From: an uncultured Alphaproteobacteria bacterium
GTDB taxonomy: Bacteria; Pseudomonadota; Alphaproteobacteria; HIMB59; GCA-002718135
Direction of reading: 5' to 3'
NCBI GenBank assembly: GCA_902595855.1
Contig: CACJRY010000005.1
Span: 34,034-98,033 of the forward strand
DNA length: 64,000 nucleotides
The notes beneath the pieces are model-generated. The model had not been told where the DNA came from. It saw only the letters and a list, made by a program, of their open reading frames with translations, and made no database searches. Both the position numbers and the translations under genes were made by a program. Each line of letters begins with the position of its first letter. Position 1 is the stretch's first letter. Positions 8,349-18,807 of the stretch are shown in pieces.

Positions 8349-10283
8349 ATGAGTGAGAAGTATAAAATAAAAGACAGCTGGATAAGAGATGCAAAAATTA
8401 ATAAAGCAGACTATGAAAAGATGTACAAAGAGTCAATCACAGAAAATGAAAGTTTTTGGTCTAAAGAAGGTAAAAGAATAGAATGGTTTGAGCCATATAC
8501 AAAAATAAAAGATGTAATTTACAGTAAGGATAAGGTTGATATTAAATGGTATTATGATGGAACTACAAACGCATCATTAAATTGCGTGGATAGACATGCA
8601 AAAAATAATCCTGATAAAACAGCGATAATTTGGGAAAGTGACGACCCAACTAAAGCAAAAAAAATAAGTTATAAAGAATTGCAATCTGAGGTTTGTAAAA
8701 TGGCAAACGCACTTAAAAAAATAGGTGTAAAGAAAGGTGACAGAGTAACTATTTATTTAACTATGATACCAGAACTAGCCTATGTGATGCTTGCCTGTGC
8801 TAGAATAGGAGCAATACACTCAATAATATTTGGTGGTTTTTCATCAGAGTCTATAGCAGGAAGAGTTAAAGATTGTAATTCTAAATTTATTATAACTGCT
8901 GATGAAGGAATTAGGGGTGGAAAAAATATTCCTCTCAAAGAAATCACTGACAAAGCTCTAGAAAGCTGTCCAGATGTTAATAAGTGTTTAGTTGTTAGAT
9001 ATACTAATAATAAAGTAAATATGCTTAATGAGAGAGACATTTATCTTGATGAATTAATTTCTGATGTTGATGATTATTGTGAACCGGTAGAAATGAATGC
9101 TGAAGATCCTCTGTTTATTTTATACACTTCAGGATCAACTGGCAAACCCAAGGGCGTTTTACACACAACAGGTGGTTATCTTGTATATGCATCAATGACA
9201 CACGAATATATTTTTAACTATAAAGAAGATGATATCTATTGGTGTACGGCTGATATTGGCTGGATTACAGGACATAGTTATATTATTTATGGTCCACTCG
9301 CTAACGGAGCGACCACTGTAATGTTTGAAGGGGTTCCAAACTATCCAAGTTTCGCAAGATTTTGGGAAGTTATAGACAAGCATAAGGTAAATATTTTTTA
9401 TACAGCACCAACAGCAATTAGAGCTTTAATGAGGGAAGGAAACGACTATGTTAAAAAAACATCAAGATCTTCTTTAAAGTTACTTGGTACTGTTGGAGAG
9501 CCAATAAATCCTGAGGCTTGGAAATGGTATTACGAAATTCCTGGCAATTCTGAATGTCCCATAGTTGATACATGGTGGCAAACAGAAACTGGAGGAATTT
9601 TGATCTCACCGCAAAGTGGGGCTATCGATTTAAAGCCAGGTTCTGCCTCCAAGCCGTTTTTTGGAATTGAGCCATGTATAGTAAATAAGGATGGAGAAGA
9701 ACAAGACGGAGAGTCAGAAGGGATGTTATGCCTAAAAAATTCATGGCCAGGTCAAATGCGTACTGTTTATGGTGATCATGAAAGATTTATATCAACATAC
9801 TTTTCTCAATTTAATGGAAAATATTTTACTGGTGATGGCTGCAGAAGAGATAAGGATGGATACTATTGGATAACTGGTAGGGTTGATGATGTTATAATAG
9901 TTTCAGGCCATAATCTTGGAACCGCAGAAATTGAAAGTGCTTTTGTCTCTCATCCTCAGGTTTCAGAGGCTGCGGTAGTTGGCTACCCACATGATATTAA
10001 AGGAAATGGATTATATTGTTATGTTTCTTTAGTTGTTGGTGCAGAAAGTAGTAATGAATTAAAAAAGGAATTAATTCAAACTATTAGATCAAAAATTGGT
10101 CCTATTGCAAAACCTGATTTTATTCATTTTACAGACGGCTTACCTAAAACACGGTCGGGGAAAATTATGCGAAGAATATTAAGAAAAATTGCTGCTAATG
10201 AACATGATCAATTAGGAGATATTACAACATTGGCTGATCCAAGTGTAGTTGAAAAATTAATTTCAAATAGACTTAACATTTAG
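8349..10283 (+). CDS. acs: Acetyl-CoA synthetase (AMP-forming)
   Basis: 644 residues, the usual length. It activates acetate with ATP to acetyl-AMP and then acetyl-CoA. Motifs are [17 protein letters not shown] (about 258-274), [41 protein letters not shown] and [15 protein letters not shown] near 598-612, whose Lys in SGK is the catalytic residue and the usual acetylation target. The start ATG lies 11 nt after the sulfotransferase, so it may share that transcript. It abuts the convergent tdk with no gap. Confidence 0.97.
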   Translation: MSEKYKIKDSWIRDAKINKADYEKMYKESITENESFWSKEGKRIEWFEPYTKIKDVIYSKDKVDIKWYYDGTTNASLNCVDRHAKNNPDKTAIIWESDDPTKAKKISYKELQSEVCKMANALKKIGVKKGDRVTIYLTMIPELAYVMLACARIGAIHSIIFGGFSSESIAGRVKDCNSKFIITADEGIRGGKNIPLKEITDKALESCPDVNKCLVVRYTNNKVNMLNERDIYLDELISDVDDYCEPVEMNAEDPLFILYTSGSTGKPKGVLHTTGGYLVYASMTHEYIFNYKEDDIYWCTADIGWITGHSYIIYGPLANGATTVMFEGVPNYPSFARFWEVIDKHKVNIFYTAPTAIRALMREGNDYVKKTSRSSLKLLGTVGEPINPEAWKWYYEIPGNSECPIVDTWWQTETGGILISPQSGAIDLKPGSASKPFFGIEPCIVNKDGEEQDGESEGMLCLKNSWPGQMRTVYGDHERFISTYFSQFNGKYFTGDGCRRDKDGYYWITGRVDDVIIVSGHNLGTAEIESAFVSHPQVSEAAVVGYPHDIKGNGLYCYVSLVVGAESSNELKKELIQTIRSKIGPIAKPDFIHFTDGLPKTRSGKIMRRILRKIAANEHDQLGDITTLADPSVVEKLISNRLNI

Positions 10284-10835
10284 CTACCTTGCTTCCCAAT
10301 GCTTTAAACACCTAGGTTCATAAATATCTGCTGCACCTACTTGGGTTCTGTCACCACCTTGAGTTTTTCTATATGTTTTTGTTGCTTCCATTCCACATAC
10401 GTTACAAAAACCATAAATTTTTATTATTTTATCAGACAATCCAAGAAGCATTGAAGATGTTTCCCAAGGTCTCCCTCTAGAGTCTTGATCCAACCCTGAA
10501 GACACAACATCAATGCCATTATTTAATATTATCTCAACATTTTCTAATGTTTCATTTGTGTTCATAAATTGAATTTCATCTAAAAAAACAACATCGACTA
10601 AATCTTGTTGAAATTTAAAATTAGTTTTTACGTGATCCCAGTTCTTCATTGCAAAACATTCATGACTTAAATCGTTGTGTGTAATTATTTTCTCTTGATG
10701 ATAACGATTGTCAATTATAGGCTTAATTACAATAATTTTTTTATTTTGATGTTTGGCCCACAATATTCTTTTTAACAGTTCACTAGTTTTACCAGCAAAC
10801 ATGGCGCCGACGATAGTTTCTAGTTTTCCTCTCAT
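10284..10835 (-). CDS. tdk: Thymidine kinase, type II
   Basis: 183 residues. It phosphorylates thymidine to dTMP in the salvage pathway. The P-loop is GAMFAGKTSELLKR near the N-terminus, the acidic catalytic stretch is VVFLDEIQFM, and a zinc-ribbon lasso is visible as CNVCG together with the C-terminal CLKH. This is the tetrameric bacterial/vertebrate cytosolic type. The ATG overlaps the stop of the upstream glycosyltransferase-like gene (ATGA), indicating coupling. It ends directly against the acs stop. Confidence 0.95.
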   Translation of the reverse strand: MRGKLETIVGAMFAGKTSELLKRILWAKHQNKKIIVIKPIIDNRYHQEKIITHNDLSHECFAMKNWDHVKTNFKFQQDLVDVVFLDEIQFMNTNETLENVEIILNNGIDVVSSGLDQDSRGRPWETSSMLLGLSDKIIKIYGFCNVCGMEATKTYRKTQGGDRTQVGAADIYEPRCLKHWEAR

Positions 10836-11971
10836 AAAGACAGATCCTTTTTTATAGCATTATATATATCTTGTACATTTAAAGAGAGTAAACATCCTGC
10901 TGGTTTTTTAAAATTTTCTAGATAATAGTTTTTAACACCTCTATTATTTATATCTTTAAAATTATTATTTTTAATTTTTAAGCTATTGAGCCGTAAACTG
11001 TCATAACAGCCGAAAGAATTTTGATAGTTAAAAATATCTGTTAAGCCGCAAGGTGCATTACAATAAGCAGATGTAAAATTATTTTCTATACCTTTAATTA
11101 AATTATAATTTTTTAATAAAATTTTACTTGAAACGCTAGTTTCTAACAACATGCCTCTTTTGTTAAGCATTTTTGCTACATGTAATGGCCCAGAGTCCAT
11201 GAATAAGCCATATTGAATATTTTTGATATATGAAATAAGTTCTGATTTATTTTTTGGATCAACCAATGTAACATTTTTTTTGCTTAAATTATTAAATAAG
11301 TAATGTGATATCTTCGAGTCACAGTCTAAACATATCTCCACAACATAATCCTGTGTTAATAAATTAAGAAGATCATTTAAAATTACTATTGGCATACTTC
11401 TTATAGGTGAGCTGGAAATTGGAAAAATTGATATTTTATTAATTTTATTATTATTTTTTATAAATTGTCTTTTTCTGGGTTGTGCAATACCAAAATAATT
11501 AATAATTTCTTCAAATATATTAGATCTTGAATATTTTTGATTTACTAAATTGTTAATCTCTAGAGTTAAATGAAAAATAGTATCAAAATTATTAAATTCA
11601 TTTTTTTCAATTATAAATGGGTAAATTTTAGGTATTTTATAAAAATCTCTGAATATAATTTCGTACTCTCCAGTAAAAGCAACCCCCAAATTATCAAATT
11701 TAATTATCTCACTTAATTTTTTAATTGCCATTGCATATTCAATAGCATCTCCCAACCCAATACTTGGTGGAAGACAAAATAATATATTTTTGCTTATTTT
11801 TGTAGCTGGAAGTCTTTTTTCACGCTTCAAAAATTTAATTACTAAGCTATTTTCCTTATTTAATTTTTTCCAAAGGTAAGTGTTTTTACTGAAATAAACA
11901 TTATTTGATGTAATATTAAATTTTGTAAATGAAGTTTTGATTTCATTTAAGGAAAAGCTAAAAAATGGCAT
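10832..11971 (-). CDS. Glycosyltransferase-9 (heptosyltransferase)-like protein
   Basis: 379 residues, ATG at 11969-11971. The N-terminal half has ILFCLPPSIGLGDAIEYAMA, the GD-containing phosphate loop seen in ADP-heptose transferases. The C-terminal half has YGLFMDSGPLHVAKMLNKRG, the donor-binding motif of the same fold. The extreme C-terminus adds a Cys-containing tail (CNAPCGL and FGCYDSL). It probably adds a sugar to a surface polysaccharide from the cytosolic side. It starts 19 nt from the divergent rsmB and overlaps tdk by 4 nt. Confidence 0.65.
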   Translation of the reverse strand: MPFFSFSLNEIKTSFTKFNITSNNVYFSKNTYLWKKLNKENSLVIKFLKREKRLPATKISKNILFCLPPSIGLGDAIEYAMAIKKLSEIIKFDNLGVAFTGEYEIIFRDFYKIPKIYPFIIEKNEFNNFDTIFHLTLEINNLVNQKYSRSNIFEEIINYFGIAQPRKRQFIKNNNKINKISIFPISSSPIRSMPIVILNDLLNLLTQDYVVEICLDCDSKISHYLFNNLSKKNVTLVDPKNKSELISYIKNIQYGLFMDSGPLHVAKMLNKRGMLLETSVSSKILLKNYNLIKGIENNFTSAYCNAPCGLTDIFNYQNSFGCYDSLRLNSLKIKNNNFKDINNRGVKNYYLENFKKPAGCLLSLNVQDIYNAIKKDLSL

Positions 11972-11990
11972 TTATGTATTATATACTTTC

Positions 11991-13259
11991 ATGAATAGAA
12001 GCACAAAAACAAGATATACAATTTTTCAAATATTAATTGAAATTTTCAAAAAAAATAAAAATTATGAAAATGTTTTTGATGAAAAAATATCTGAATTTGA
12101 TTTTAGTCAGAAAGAAATCTCTTTTATTAATAATATCTGCCTAAACACAATGAGAAGAAGTATTCATTGTAAATTAATCTTAGATAAATTTGCCAAAAAA
12201 AGACTTAAGACAAATGAATTTATACTTTTATCTTCTGCTGTTGTTCAAATTGTCTACTTAAAAATTAAACCGTATGCAGTTTTAAACGAAACTGTAAATG
12301 TATCCAAAAAAATAAAAGTTTTTCCTGGCTTTGTTAATGCTATTCTAAAAAATATTTTGAAAAATATAAAAGATATAGAAAAGACAAAAATTGAATTAAG
12401 TGATTTTCCAAATTGGTTTATTAGTGAAGTAAATAAGAGCAAAAACTTAGATCTTTCTTACTTCATTAAAACTTTTTATAAACAACCTGATCTCCATCTC
12501 GTTTTTAAGTCCAAAGAAGCTCTTAATAATTTTTTTGGATCTCACACAAAGAGCTCACCTAAATCTGCTTTTATAGATGATAACAAAAAGGTTAGTGAGA
12601 TAGAAAATTTTAATAAAGGTGAGTGGTGGGTACAAGACTTTTCATCAATGATACCAATAGCAATTAATGATAAAATAAAAAATTATGATGTTCTCGATAT
12701 ATGTGCTGCGCCTGGCGGTAAATCTTTTCAGTTGCTATCTGATAATAATGTTTTGCTGAATGACATAAGCAAAAAAAGAATTTTAAGACTTAAAGAAAAC
12801 TTATCAAGATTAAATTTTAAACCTAAAATTTATAATTTAAATGCTTTAAATTTTGATGAGAAAAATAAATTTGATATAGTAATCTTAGATTCTCCATGTT
12901 CTGCTATTGGAACAATAAGAAAACATCCTGAAATATTATTTAAGCCAACTAAACCAAATTTAATAAGTTTAAATAAGCTTCAAAAAAGCTTACTTAAAAA
13001 ATCATCTAAATTAGTCAAAAAAAAAGGAAAAATAATTTATATGGTTTGTTCATTCTTTCATTCAGAAACAATTCAAATAGTTAAAAATTTTTTAGATGAG
13101 AACAAAAATTTTAGCCTAGAACAATATAAAACAAATTCGACTATATTTGATGTGAATGGTTTAATTTCTGATGAAGGATATTTTTTTACACTGCCAAAAA
13201 AGTTTAAAGATTTTTATATTGATGGTTTTTTTTCAGCTCAGTTATTTAGAAATGATTAA
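11991..13259 (+). CDS. rsmB: 16S rRNA m5C967 methyltransferase RsmB
   Basis: About 422 residues when started at ATG 11991 (MNRSTKTRYTIFQ); an in-frame TTG at 11937 would overlap the divergent neighbour and is less likely. An N-terminal NusB-like helical domain (about 1-140) precedes an SAM-dependent methyltransferase domain with LDICAAPGGKSFQL (SAM binding), LDSPCSAIGT (catalytic Cys) and IIYMVCSFFHSET (second Cys). It methylates C967 of 16S rRNA. rsmB followed by a heparinase-family gene and purH is a conserved alphaproteobacterial order. Confidence 0.9.
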   Translation: MNRSTKTRYTIFQILIEIFKKNKNYENVFDEKISEFDFSQKEISFINNICLNTMRRSIHCKLILDKFAKKRLKTNEFILLSSAVVQIVYLKIKPYAVLNETVNVSKKIKVFPGFVNAILKNILKNIKDIEKTKIELSDFPNWFISEVNKSKNLDLSYFIKTFYKQPDLHLVFKSKEALNNFFGSHTKSSPKSAFIDDNKKVSEIENFNKGEWWVQDFSSMIPIAINDKIKNYDVLDICAAPGGKSFQLLSDNNVLLNDISKKRILRLKENLSRLNFKPKIYNLNALNFDEKNKFDIVILDSPCSAIGTIRKHPEILFKPTKPNLISLNKLQKSLLKKSSKLVKKKGKIIYMVCSFFHSETIQIVKNFLDENKNFSLEQYKTNSTIFDVNGLISDEGYFFTLPKKFKDFYIDGFFSAQLFRND

Positions 13260-14802
13260 AAAGAAAATATATTTAATAGTTAGAAAATTTTTATTAATAT
13301 ATTTATCAATATTTTCAGGAAAAATAAAATTTAAATTATTATCGGGTTTAAATTTTAAAATAATTGATTTTAATAATTATGAAAAAAATAAAAACTTAAT
13401 ATTCAGAAAGGATTTTTTTAAGTTAGAAAAAAACTCACTAGTTTACAATTTTGACTTTATAAATTTATGCAACAAACTAGGAGGGAAAAGGGGTATTGAA
13501 ATTGCAAAATTTGGTATTTTTAATTGGTATAAAGCCAATAAATTCAAATCAAGCTTTGTTTGGGACACTGAACAAACAGCAAAAAGGATTTTAAATTTAG
13601 TATATAATTTTGATTTTATTAACTCAATATCTACAAAAAAGGATGAGCAAAAATTAAAAAAAATATTAAAAGTTAATATAGATGTTTTTGATAAGCTTAT
13701 TTTTTCTAAAAATTTTGAAAAGCATTCTTTGCTAGAGCTTAAAGTATATATTTTAACAAAGTTTATTTTAGGTAATAAAATTGTAAATATTAAAAACAAA
13801 TTTGAAATAATTATAAAAAATCACTTAGATAGTTTTTCAATGCACAAAAGTTATAATGCTTTAGAACAAGCTAGATTTATAAATGATATTAATGAAATAA
13901 TTTCTATGCTGTTAAACCTTAATAATGAAGTTGATGATTTATTTAATTTTACTAAAATAAAAATGGAGACAGTGCTGGCACAATATTTTCATAAGGATGG
14001 TAGTGTTGCTTTATTCAATGGATTTGGAAACCATAATATTGAAAAAATTAAATTAGCATTAAGTGAAAAACAAAATATAAGAAAGATAGAATATCCTGAA
14101 AGCATTAATGGTATATTTTATTTTGAAGATAAGTTAAAAAAAATTTTCTTTGATATTGTTCAACCTACAAACACCTCAATATCTAAAAAACTTAGTGCAG
14201 GAACATTGTCAATTGAATTTAGTTCTGAAAAAGAAAAAATAATTACAAATTGTGGCTCTCTTGAGAAAACTACCGGCGATGCTTCTTATTTGAGATATTC
14301 TGCAGCTCATTCTACTGTTATTCTTGAAAATACAAACATAAGTGAAATTAGAAATAATCAACCGCACATAAAATTTCCTCAAATAGTTTCTTTCAAAAAA
14401 ATAAGCGACGGCATGAACCATGCCATAGAAGCATCTCATAACGGCTATATGAAAAATTATAAAAAAATTGTAAAACGAAAAATTTATTATGAAGAAAATA
14501 AAAATTCTTTATTTGGAGAAGATTTAATCATTTCATCAATCTCAAAAAACAAAGAAGTAATTTATCATATTAGATTTCATGTTTTGCCAAATATTAATAT
14601 CACACAAACAAATAGTAAAAAAAGCGTTATTCTTAAAACAAATAATAATTCTATATGGCTATTTAATGCTAGCAAAGATTTATCTCTAGAAGAAAGTGTT
14701 TTTGTTGACAAAAATGATGTTAAACAAACAAAACAGATAGTAATAAAAGGCATAACAAAACAAAATAGGGAAAAAATTAAATGGTCTCTCTCAAAAAAGT
14801 GA
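13252..14802 (+). CDS. Heparinase II/III-family protein
   Basis: About 516 residues from ATG 13252, which overlaps the rsmB stop by 8 nt; a farther start at 13171 would lie deep inside rsmB and is unlikely. The body includes WDTEQTAKRILNLVYNFDF and HSLLELKVYIL in the helical half. The C-terminal beta-rich half has YLRYSAAHSTVILEN and ASHNGYMKNYKKIVKRKIYY, typical of heparinase II/III-like proteins that sit between rsmB and purH in this class. They are related to polysaccharide lyases, but the role of this conserved chromosomal member is unknown. Confidence 0.8.
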   Translation: MIKKKIYLIVRKFLLIYLSIFSGKIKFKLLSGLNFKIIDFNNYEKNKNLIFRKDFFKLEKNSLVYNFDFINLCNKLGGKRGIEIAKFGIFNWYKANKFKSSFVWDTEQTAKRILNLVYNFDFINSISTKKDEQKLKKILKVNIDVFDKLIFSKNFEKHSLLELKVYILTKFILGNKIVNIKNKFEIIIKNHLDSFSMHKSYNALEQARFINDINEIISMLLNLNNEVDDLFNFTKIKMETVLAQYFHKDGSVALFNGFGNHNIEKIKLALSEKQNIRKIEYPESINGIFYFEDKLKKIFFDIVQPTNTSISKKLSAGTLSIEFSSEKEKIITNCGSLEKTTGDASYLRYSAAHSTVILENTNISEIRNNQPHIKFPQIVSFKKISDGMNHAIEASHNGYMKNYKKIVKRKIYYEENKNSLFGEDLIISSISKNKEVIYHIRFHVLPNINITQTNSKKSVILKTNNNSIWLFNASKDLSLEESVFVDKNDVKQTKQIVIKGITKQNREKIKWSLSKK

Positions 14803-16283
14803 CAAGTTATGCATTAGTTTCAGTTTATAATAAAAAAAATCTATATAATTTGTGTAATATTTTAAAAAAATATAAAATCGGAATAATCTCAACAGGATCT
14901 ACCTCAAAAAAAATTAGATCATTAGGATTTACATGTTTTGAAATTTCTAAATTTACAAAATTTGATGAGGTTCTTGATGGAAGAGTTAAAACTCTTCATC
15001 CCAAAATATATATTTCTATATTACACAATAGAAATAATAAAGTTCATGAAAAAACTTTTGAGAAGACAAATTTCCCAAAAATTGACCATGTAATTGTAAA
15101 TCTCTATCCATTTAGTAAGTTCATTGATAAAAAAAAAGATGAAGCAATTGAAATGATCGACATTGGTGGATCTACTTTACTTAGAGCGTCTGCAAAAAAT
15201 TATGAAAGCATAACAACTATTTGCTCCCCAGACGATTATAAACTTTTAAAGAAAAATATAGAAAAAAATTTAGGTGCTACAGATTTAAATTTTAGAAAAC
15301 TTATGGCAAAAAAAACTTTTGAACTAACTTTCCAATATGATCGAGATATATACAATTGGTTCTCAAAAAAAAATAAAGAAATATATTTGAGATATGGAGA
15401 AAACCCAGACCAAAGTGCAGTATTGAGAACAAATAAAGATAAAAGCATTATTGACAATAAAATTCAGGGAAAAGAGATTAGTTACAATAATATTTCTGAT
15501 ATTGATAGTGGTTTAGATTTCTTAAGTGAATTTAATGAACCAACAACTGTAATTATAAAACATAATAATGCTTGTGGCGTTGCATCATCTTTAACAATAA
15601 AACAATCTTTTCTAAGAGCGCTAAAAAGTGATACGAAAAGTGCTTTTGGGGGAGTAGTATTAGTTAATAAAAGAATAGATGAAGATTTGGCTAAAATTAT
15701 TATAAAAAATTTTATTGAGATTTTAGTTGCGCCAAGTTTTACAAAAAAAGCAAGAAAGATTTTAAGTTCAAAGACAAAATTAATTTTAATTAATTCAAAA
15801 TCAATACCAAAAATAAAAAAAGAGACAATAAAATCAGTAAGGATGGGGTCTTTATTACAAAAAAATAATGATGCAAAAATATCAAAACATAATTTTACAA
15901 CAGTATCAAAAAAAAATAAAATTTCTAAAAGAGAGAGTGAAGATATTTTGTTTGCATTTAGAGTTGTTAAACATATAAAATCTAATGCGGTAGTTCTAGT
16001 CAAAAACAAACAGACTATTGGTATAGGTGCAGGCCAGATGAATAGGTATGATGCAACAAAAATAGCAGTTATGAAATATAGAGAAAATTTTTCCTATAAA
16101 AATATAGTTTGTGCATCTGATGCATTTTTTCCTTTTACTGATAGCTTAAAATTATTAATAAAAAATAACTGCACATGTATTGTAGAGCCAAACGGCTCAA
16201 TAAATGATAAGAAGATAATTAACTTTGCTAATCAAAAAAATATAAAATTAATATTTTCCTCTAAGAGAGTTTTTAAGCACTAA
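14781..16283 (+). CDS. purH: Bifunctional AICAR transformylase/IMP cyclohydrolase PurH
   Basis: 500 residues, slightly short for the family. It catalyses the last two steps of IMP synthesis. The MGS-like cyclohydrolase domain is N-terminal (GIISTGSTSKKIRSLG, VVNLYPF, IDIGGSTLLRASAKN). The transformylase domain holds RYGENPDQSA, IIKHNNACGVASS, SAFGGVV and IGIGAGQMNRYDA. ATG 14781 overlaps the upstream gene by 22 nt; a GTG at 14799 in a GTGA overlap would trim six residues and is an equally good start. Confidence 0.95.
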   Translation: MVSLKKVTSYALVSVYNKKNLYNLCNILKKYKIGIISTGSTSKKIRSLGFTCFEISKFTKFDEVLDGRVKTLHPKIYISILHNRNNKVHEKTFEKTNFPKIDHVIVNLYPFSKFIDKKKDEAIEMIDIGGSTLLRASAKNYESITTICSPDDYKLLKKNIEKNLGATDLNFRKLMAKKTFELTFQYDRDIYNWFSKKNKEIYLRYGENPDQSAVLRTNKDKSIIDNKIQGKEISYNNISDIDSGLDFLSEFNEPTTVIIKHNNACGVASSLTIKQSFLRALKSDTKSAFGGVVLVNKRIDEDLAKIIIKNFIEILVAPSFTKKARKILSSKTKLILINSKSIPKIKKETIKSVRMGSLLQKNNDAKISKHNFTTVSKKNKISKRESEDILFAFRVVKHIKSNAVVLVKNKQTIGIGAGQMNRYDATKIAVMKYRENFSYKNIVCASDAFFPFTDSLKLLIKNNCTCIVEPNGSINDKKIINFANQKNIKLIFSSKRVFKH

Positions 16284-16435
16284 TGAAAAAAAAAGAGTTA
16301 TCGTATATTTTTAAGCTTATAAACAAACACCCATCAATATTAAGTGGTAGAAAAAAAATAAAAGAAAATAATGAAAGAATAGCCAAAACCAAGAGGTTAA
16401 TTAAAGATTTTATAAGAAAAAATAAATTTTATTAG
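16283..16435 (+). CDS. Small basic protein of unknown function (50 aa)
   Basis: An ATG at 16283 shares one base with the purH stop (TAATG), the tight coupling used by many gene pairs in this window. The 50-codon frame runs to TAG at 16433-16435. The product is very basic and looks helical (KKKELSYIFKLINKHPS at the start, KRLIKDFIRKNKFY at the end). Its last bases overlap the convergent sulfotransferase by 4 nt, so it fills the gap exactly. No family is recognised. It could be chance in AT-rich DNA, but the exact fit favours a gene. Confidence 0.45.
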   Translation: MKKKELSYIFKLINKHPSILSGRKKIKENNERIAKTKRLIKDFIRKNKFY

Positions 16436-18102
16436 ATTGTATATTCAAAATGATTCACCCAATATTGAATGCCAGCTTTGATTTCATTTACTTTATCAAA
16501 ATTTTTAAATCTATTTATTGAGCTAGAATATAGAGGTTGAACTACTTGATCATAACTTGGTGTGTTAATTTTATCTCTTTTTTTTGCAGTTTTTTGGTAA
16601 TTAATCATATTTTCTTCAAAAGATAGGTTTAAAAATTTTACTAAACTTGTGATTTCGTTTGTAAAATCTTTAATGATATTTTCATACTTAACAGTATGAT
16701 AATTTATTTCAAAAAAATAAAAGTATTTAAATAGTAGCTGAAAGCATTCATTATAAAAAAATGATGTAGTATGAATATTTTCAAAATTTACCATCCCCTC
16801 ATTCATTTTAAATGATGTTAATACACAACTTATTATGCAATCCAAAGGATGTCTAATTGCTAGAATAATTTTTGAATTAGGAAATATTGTTTTTATAAAA
16901 CCTAACTCTATTAGATTTAAGGGATATTTATCAATTATAATTTTTTTAGAGTTGTAATTAAAAGAGTTCATATATTGTTTTTGCATTTGTATTTTTTCTT
17001 TTTCATCAATATTCAAAACGTTAATTAATTTATTTTTTTCATAAAATTGATGCCTAACATCAAGCAAATATGGCTTTTCTTCTAAAACAATAGTTTTTGA
17101 ATGGCTTCTTAAAATCGTATCTAGAAGTGTTGTTCCTGATCTTGGAAACCCAATTAAAAAAACTAAGTTTGAGTGATATATTCCCTCAGAAAAATTAGAT
17201 AATTTGGATTTATTTTTTTTTTCAAAAAAATTTTTATAAACAGAAATGGTATCTAAAATTAGTTGTTTATTATATTTTTTATTTTCCTTAAAATTAAGAG
17301 TAATTTTGTTTCTCTCAATAGCAAAAAAATAACTTTTATCAAAATCACCAAGTTTTTCATTAACTCTGCTGAGAAGGTGAAAATAATCTGCTTTAGCTAC
17401 ATCACTTTGCTCTTTTAAAAACTTATTTGAAAGACTTTTATCACTTAGTATGATTTGAGATTTTGAATAATTTTTTACCCTAAAATAATATAATGATTCA
17501 TAGTATGACAGAATGCAATTATTTTTAAAAATTGAACTTGCTTTTTTTAGTAATTCTCTAAAATCTGTTATACGAGACTGTTTGTCATACTGCTTGAACA
17601 AAAAATCATATGACTGCCAAAAATTTTTGTTTAAAGCTATAGTTTTTTTAAAATAATGTTCTGACTCTAGAAGCTTATCAGCTCTTGTTAAATTGTAAGC
17701 CTTTAAATAGTTTAAAATGTAACTCTCATATCTGTTAATATATTTATTTATAAATATCTCTAAATCTTTGTATTCTTTAAGATTTAGTAAAATTATTGCA
17801 ATTGCATTAATAATTTCAATATTTTCTTTAATATTAAATAAGAAATTTTCTAAAATATCTTTAGCTTTTTTTATATTTCCTTCATGAGAGTAAATATTTG
17901 AAAGATTTAAATGGCCTTCATACCTATAAATATCTATATTGATTAAATCTTCAAACTTTTCTTTTGCAAATAAAAATTCTTTTTCTTTTACATCAATTAA
18001 TCCTAGTTTTAAAATAGCCTCATAGTTTTTTGGTTCTTTTTTTAAAATATTTAGATAATAAATTTTATCATTAGAGTTTATGTTCGTAAGTTTTTCGTTC
18101 AT
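16432..18102 (-). CDS. TPR-repeat sulfotransferase
   Basis: 556 residues. About 1-280 form TPR-like helical repeats (NYEAILKLGLIDVKEKEFLFAKEKF). About 310-556 are a sulfotransferase domain with VFLIGFPRSGTTLLDTIL as the phosphosulfate loop, LEEKPYLLD, and ILAIRHPLDCIISC as the 3'-phosphate region. This TPR plus Sulfotransfer_3 arrangement is frequent in marine alphaproteobacteria. No signal peptide is visible. It opens the patchwork of surface-glycan-type genes that runs to 24.5 kb. The acceptor is unknown; protein tyrosines or glycans are candidates. Confidence 0.8.
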   Translation of the reverse strand: MNEKLTNINSNDKIYYLNILKKEPKNYEAILKLGLIDVKEKEFLFAKEKFEDLINIDIYRYEGHLNLSNIYSHEGNIKKAKDILENFLFNIKENIEIINAIAIILLNLKEYKDLEIFINKYINRYESYILNYLKAYNLTRADKLLESEHYFKKTIALNKNFWQSYDFLFKQYDKQSRITDFRELLKKASSIFKNNCILSYYESLYYFRVKNYSKSQIILSDKSLSNKFLKEQSDVAKADYFHLLSRVNEKLGDFDKSYFFAIERNKITLNFKENKKYNKQLILDTISVYKNFFEKKNKSKLSNFSEGIYHSNLVFLIGFPRSGTTLLDTILRSHSKTIVLEEKPYLLDVRHQFYEKNKLINVLNIDEKEKIQMQKQYMNSFNYNSKKIIIDKYPLNLIELGFIKTIFPNSKIILAIRHPLDCIISCVLTSFKMNEGMVNFENIHTTSFFYNECFQLLFKYFYFFEINYHTVKYENIIKDFTNEITSLVKFLNLSFEENMINYQKTAKKRDKINTPSYDQVVQPLYSSSINRFKNFDKVNEIKAGIQYWVNHFEYTI

Positions 18103-18204
18103 TAAAGTCTATTTTAAATTAAAAAAAGCATTTTAAAACAGTATATTTTTATCAATAATTAAAATTAACTTTTCAGCTAGTGTTTTTTGCTTTATTTAAG
18201 AATT

Positions 18205-18804
18205 ATGCACCTTTTTTTTTCTACTCCTATTTGGATAACTGAAATTAATAATTTTGAAAATATAAATAAAGAATTAATTAATTATATTTACAATGCGAAA
18301 GAAAAGAATCCAAAAGGCAAAACAAAAAGTAATGTATATGGTTGGCACTCTGAAGATTTTGATTTGAAGGACCAAGAATTAAAAAATTTTATTTCTGAAA
18401 TTTCAAAAAATATTGGAATTGCAATTAAAGACATGAATTGGGATTTAGATACACAAATTGTTAAAATTACAAGCATGTGGAGTATAATCAACAATAAAGA
18501 TGCATTTAATGAAAGACATCATCATGGGAGCAGTGCTCTCAGCGCCGCTTACTATGTAAAAGCAGAAAAAAATGCAGGAAATATTATTTTCTTTGATCCT
18601 AGACAGGCTAATGTTTTTCATCATCCAATTTCTAAAGAAGCAAACAATATTAATGCACAAGTACAATCAGTAACTCCAAAGGCAGGCACTTTGGTATTAT
18701 TTCCTAGCTATTTAGAACATAAGGTAGGTCCAAATCTTTCTAATGAAGAACGAATAGTAATAAGCTTTAATGTTTCCTTGTTAAGAAAAAAAGACTTAGT
18801 TTAA
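18205..18804 (+). CDS. Putative 2OG-Fe(II) oxygenase (TIGR02466-like)
   Basis: 199 residues from ATG 18205 (MHLFFSTPIWITEI); an in-frame TTG at 18187 would add six residues but is less likely. The N-terminal FSTPIW motif, the ligand-like ERHHHGSSALSAAYYV, GTLVLFPSYLEHKVGPN with the distal His, and the Arg in ERIVISFNV match the family annotated as conserved hypothetical or putative 2OG-Fe(II) oxygenase, common in marine bacteria and their phages. The substrate is not known. Confidence 0.7.
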   Translation: MHLFFSTPIWITEINNFENINKELINYIYNAKEKNPKGKTKSNVYGWHSEDFDLKDQELKNFISEISKNIGIAIKDMNWDLDTQIVKITSMWSIINNKDAFNERHHHGSSALSAAYYVKAEKNAGNIIFFDPRQANVFHHPISKEANNINAQVQSVTPKAGTLVLFPSYLEHKVGPNLSNEERIVISFNVSLLRKKDLV

Positions 18805-18807
18805 CAA

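Noticed and set aside
11937..11990. Longer rsmB start at TTG 11937
   Set aside because: It would overlap the divergent glycosyltransferase start by 35 bp; the family start pattern fits ATG 11991.
15482..16009. A 175-codon reverse-strand gene inside purH
   Set aside because: It is the complement of well-conserved purH codons, has no recognisable domain and no start context; the same holds for other long reverse frames inside leuS, mnmG, ftsK and hslU.
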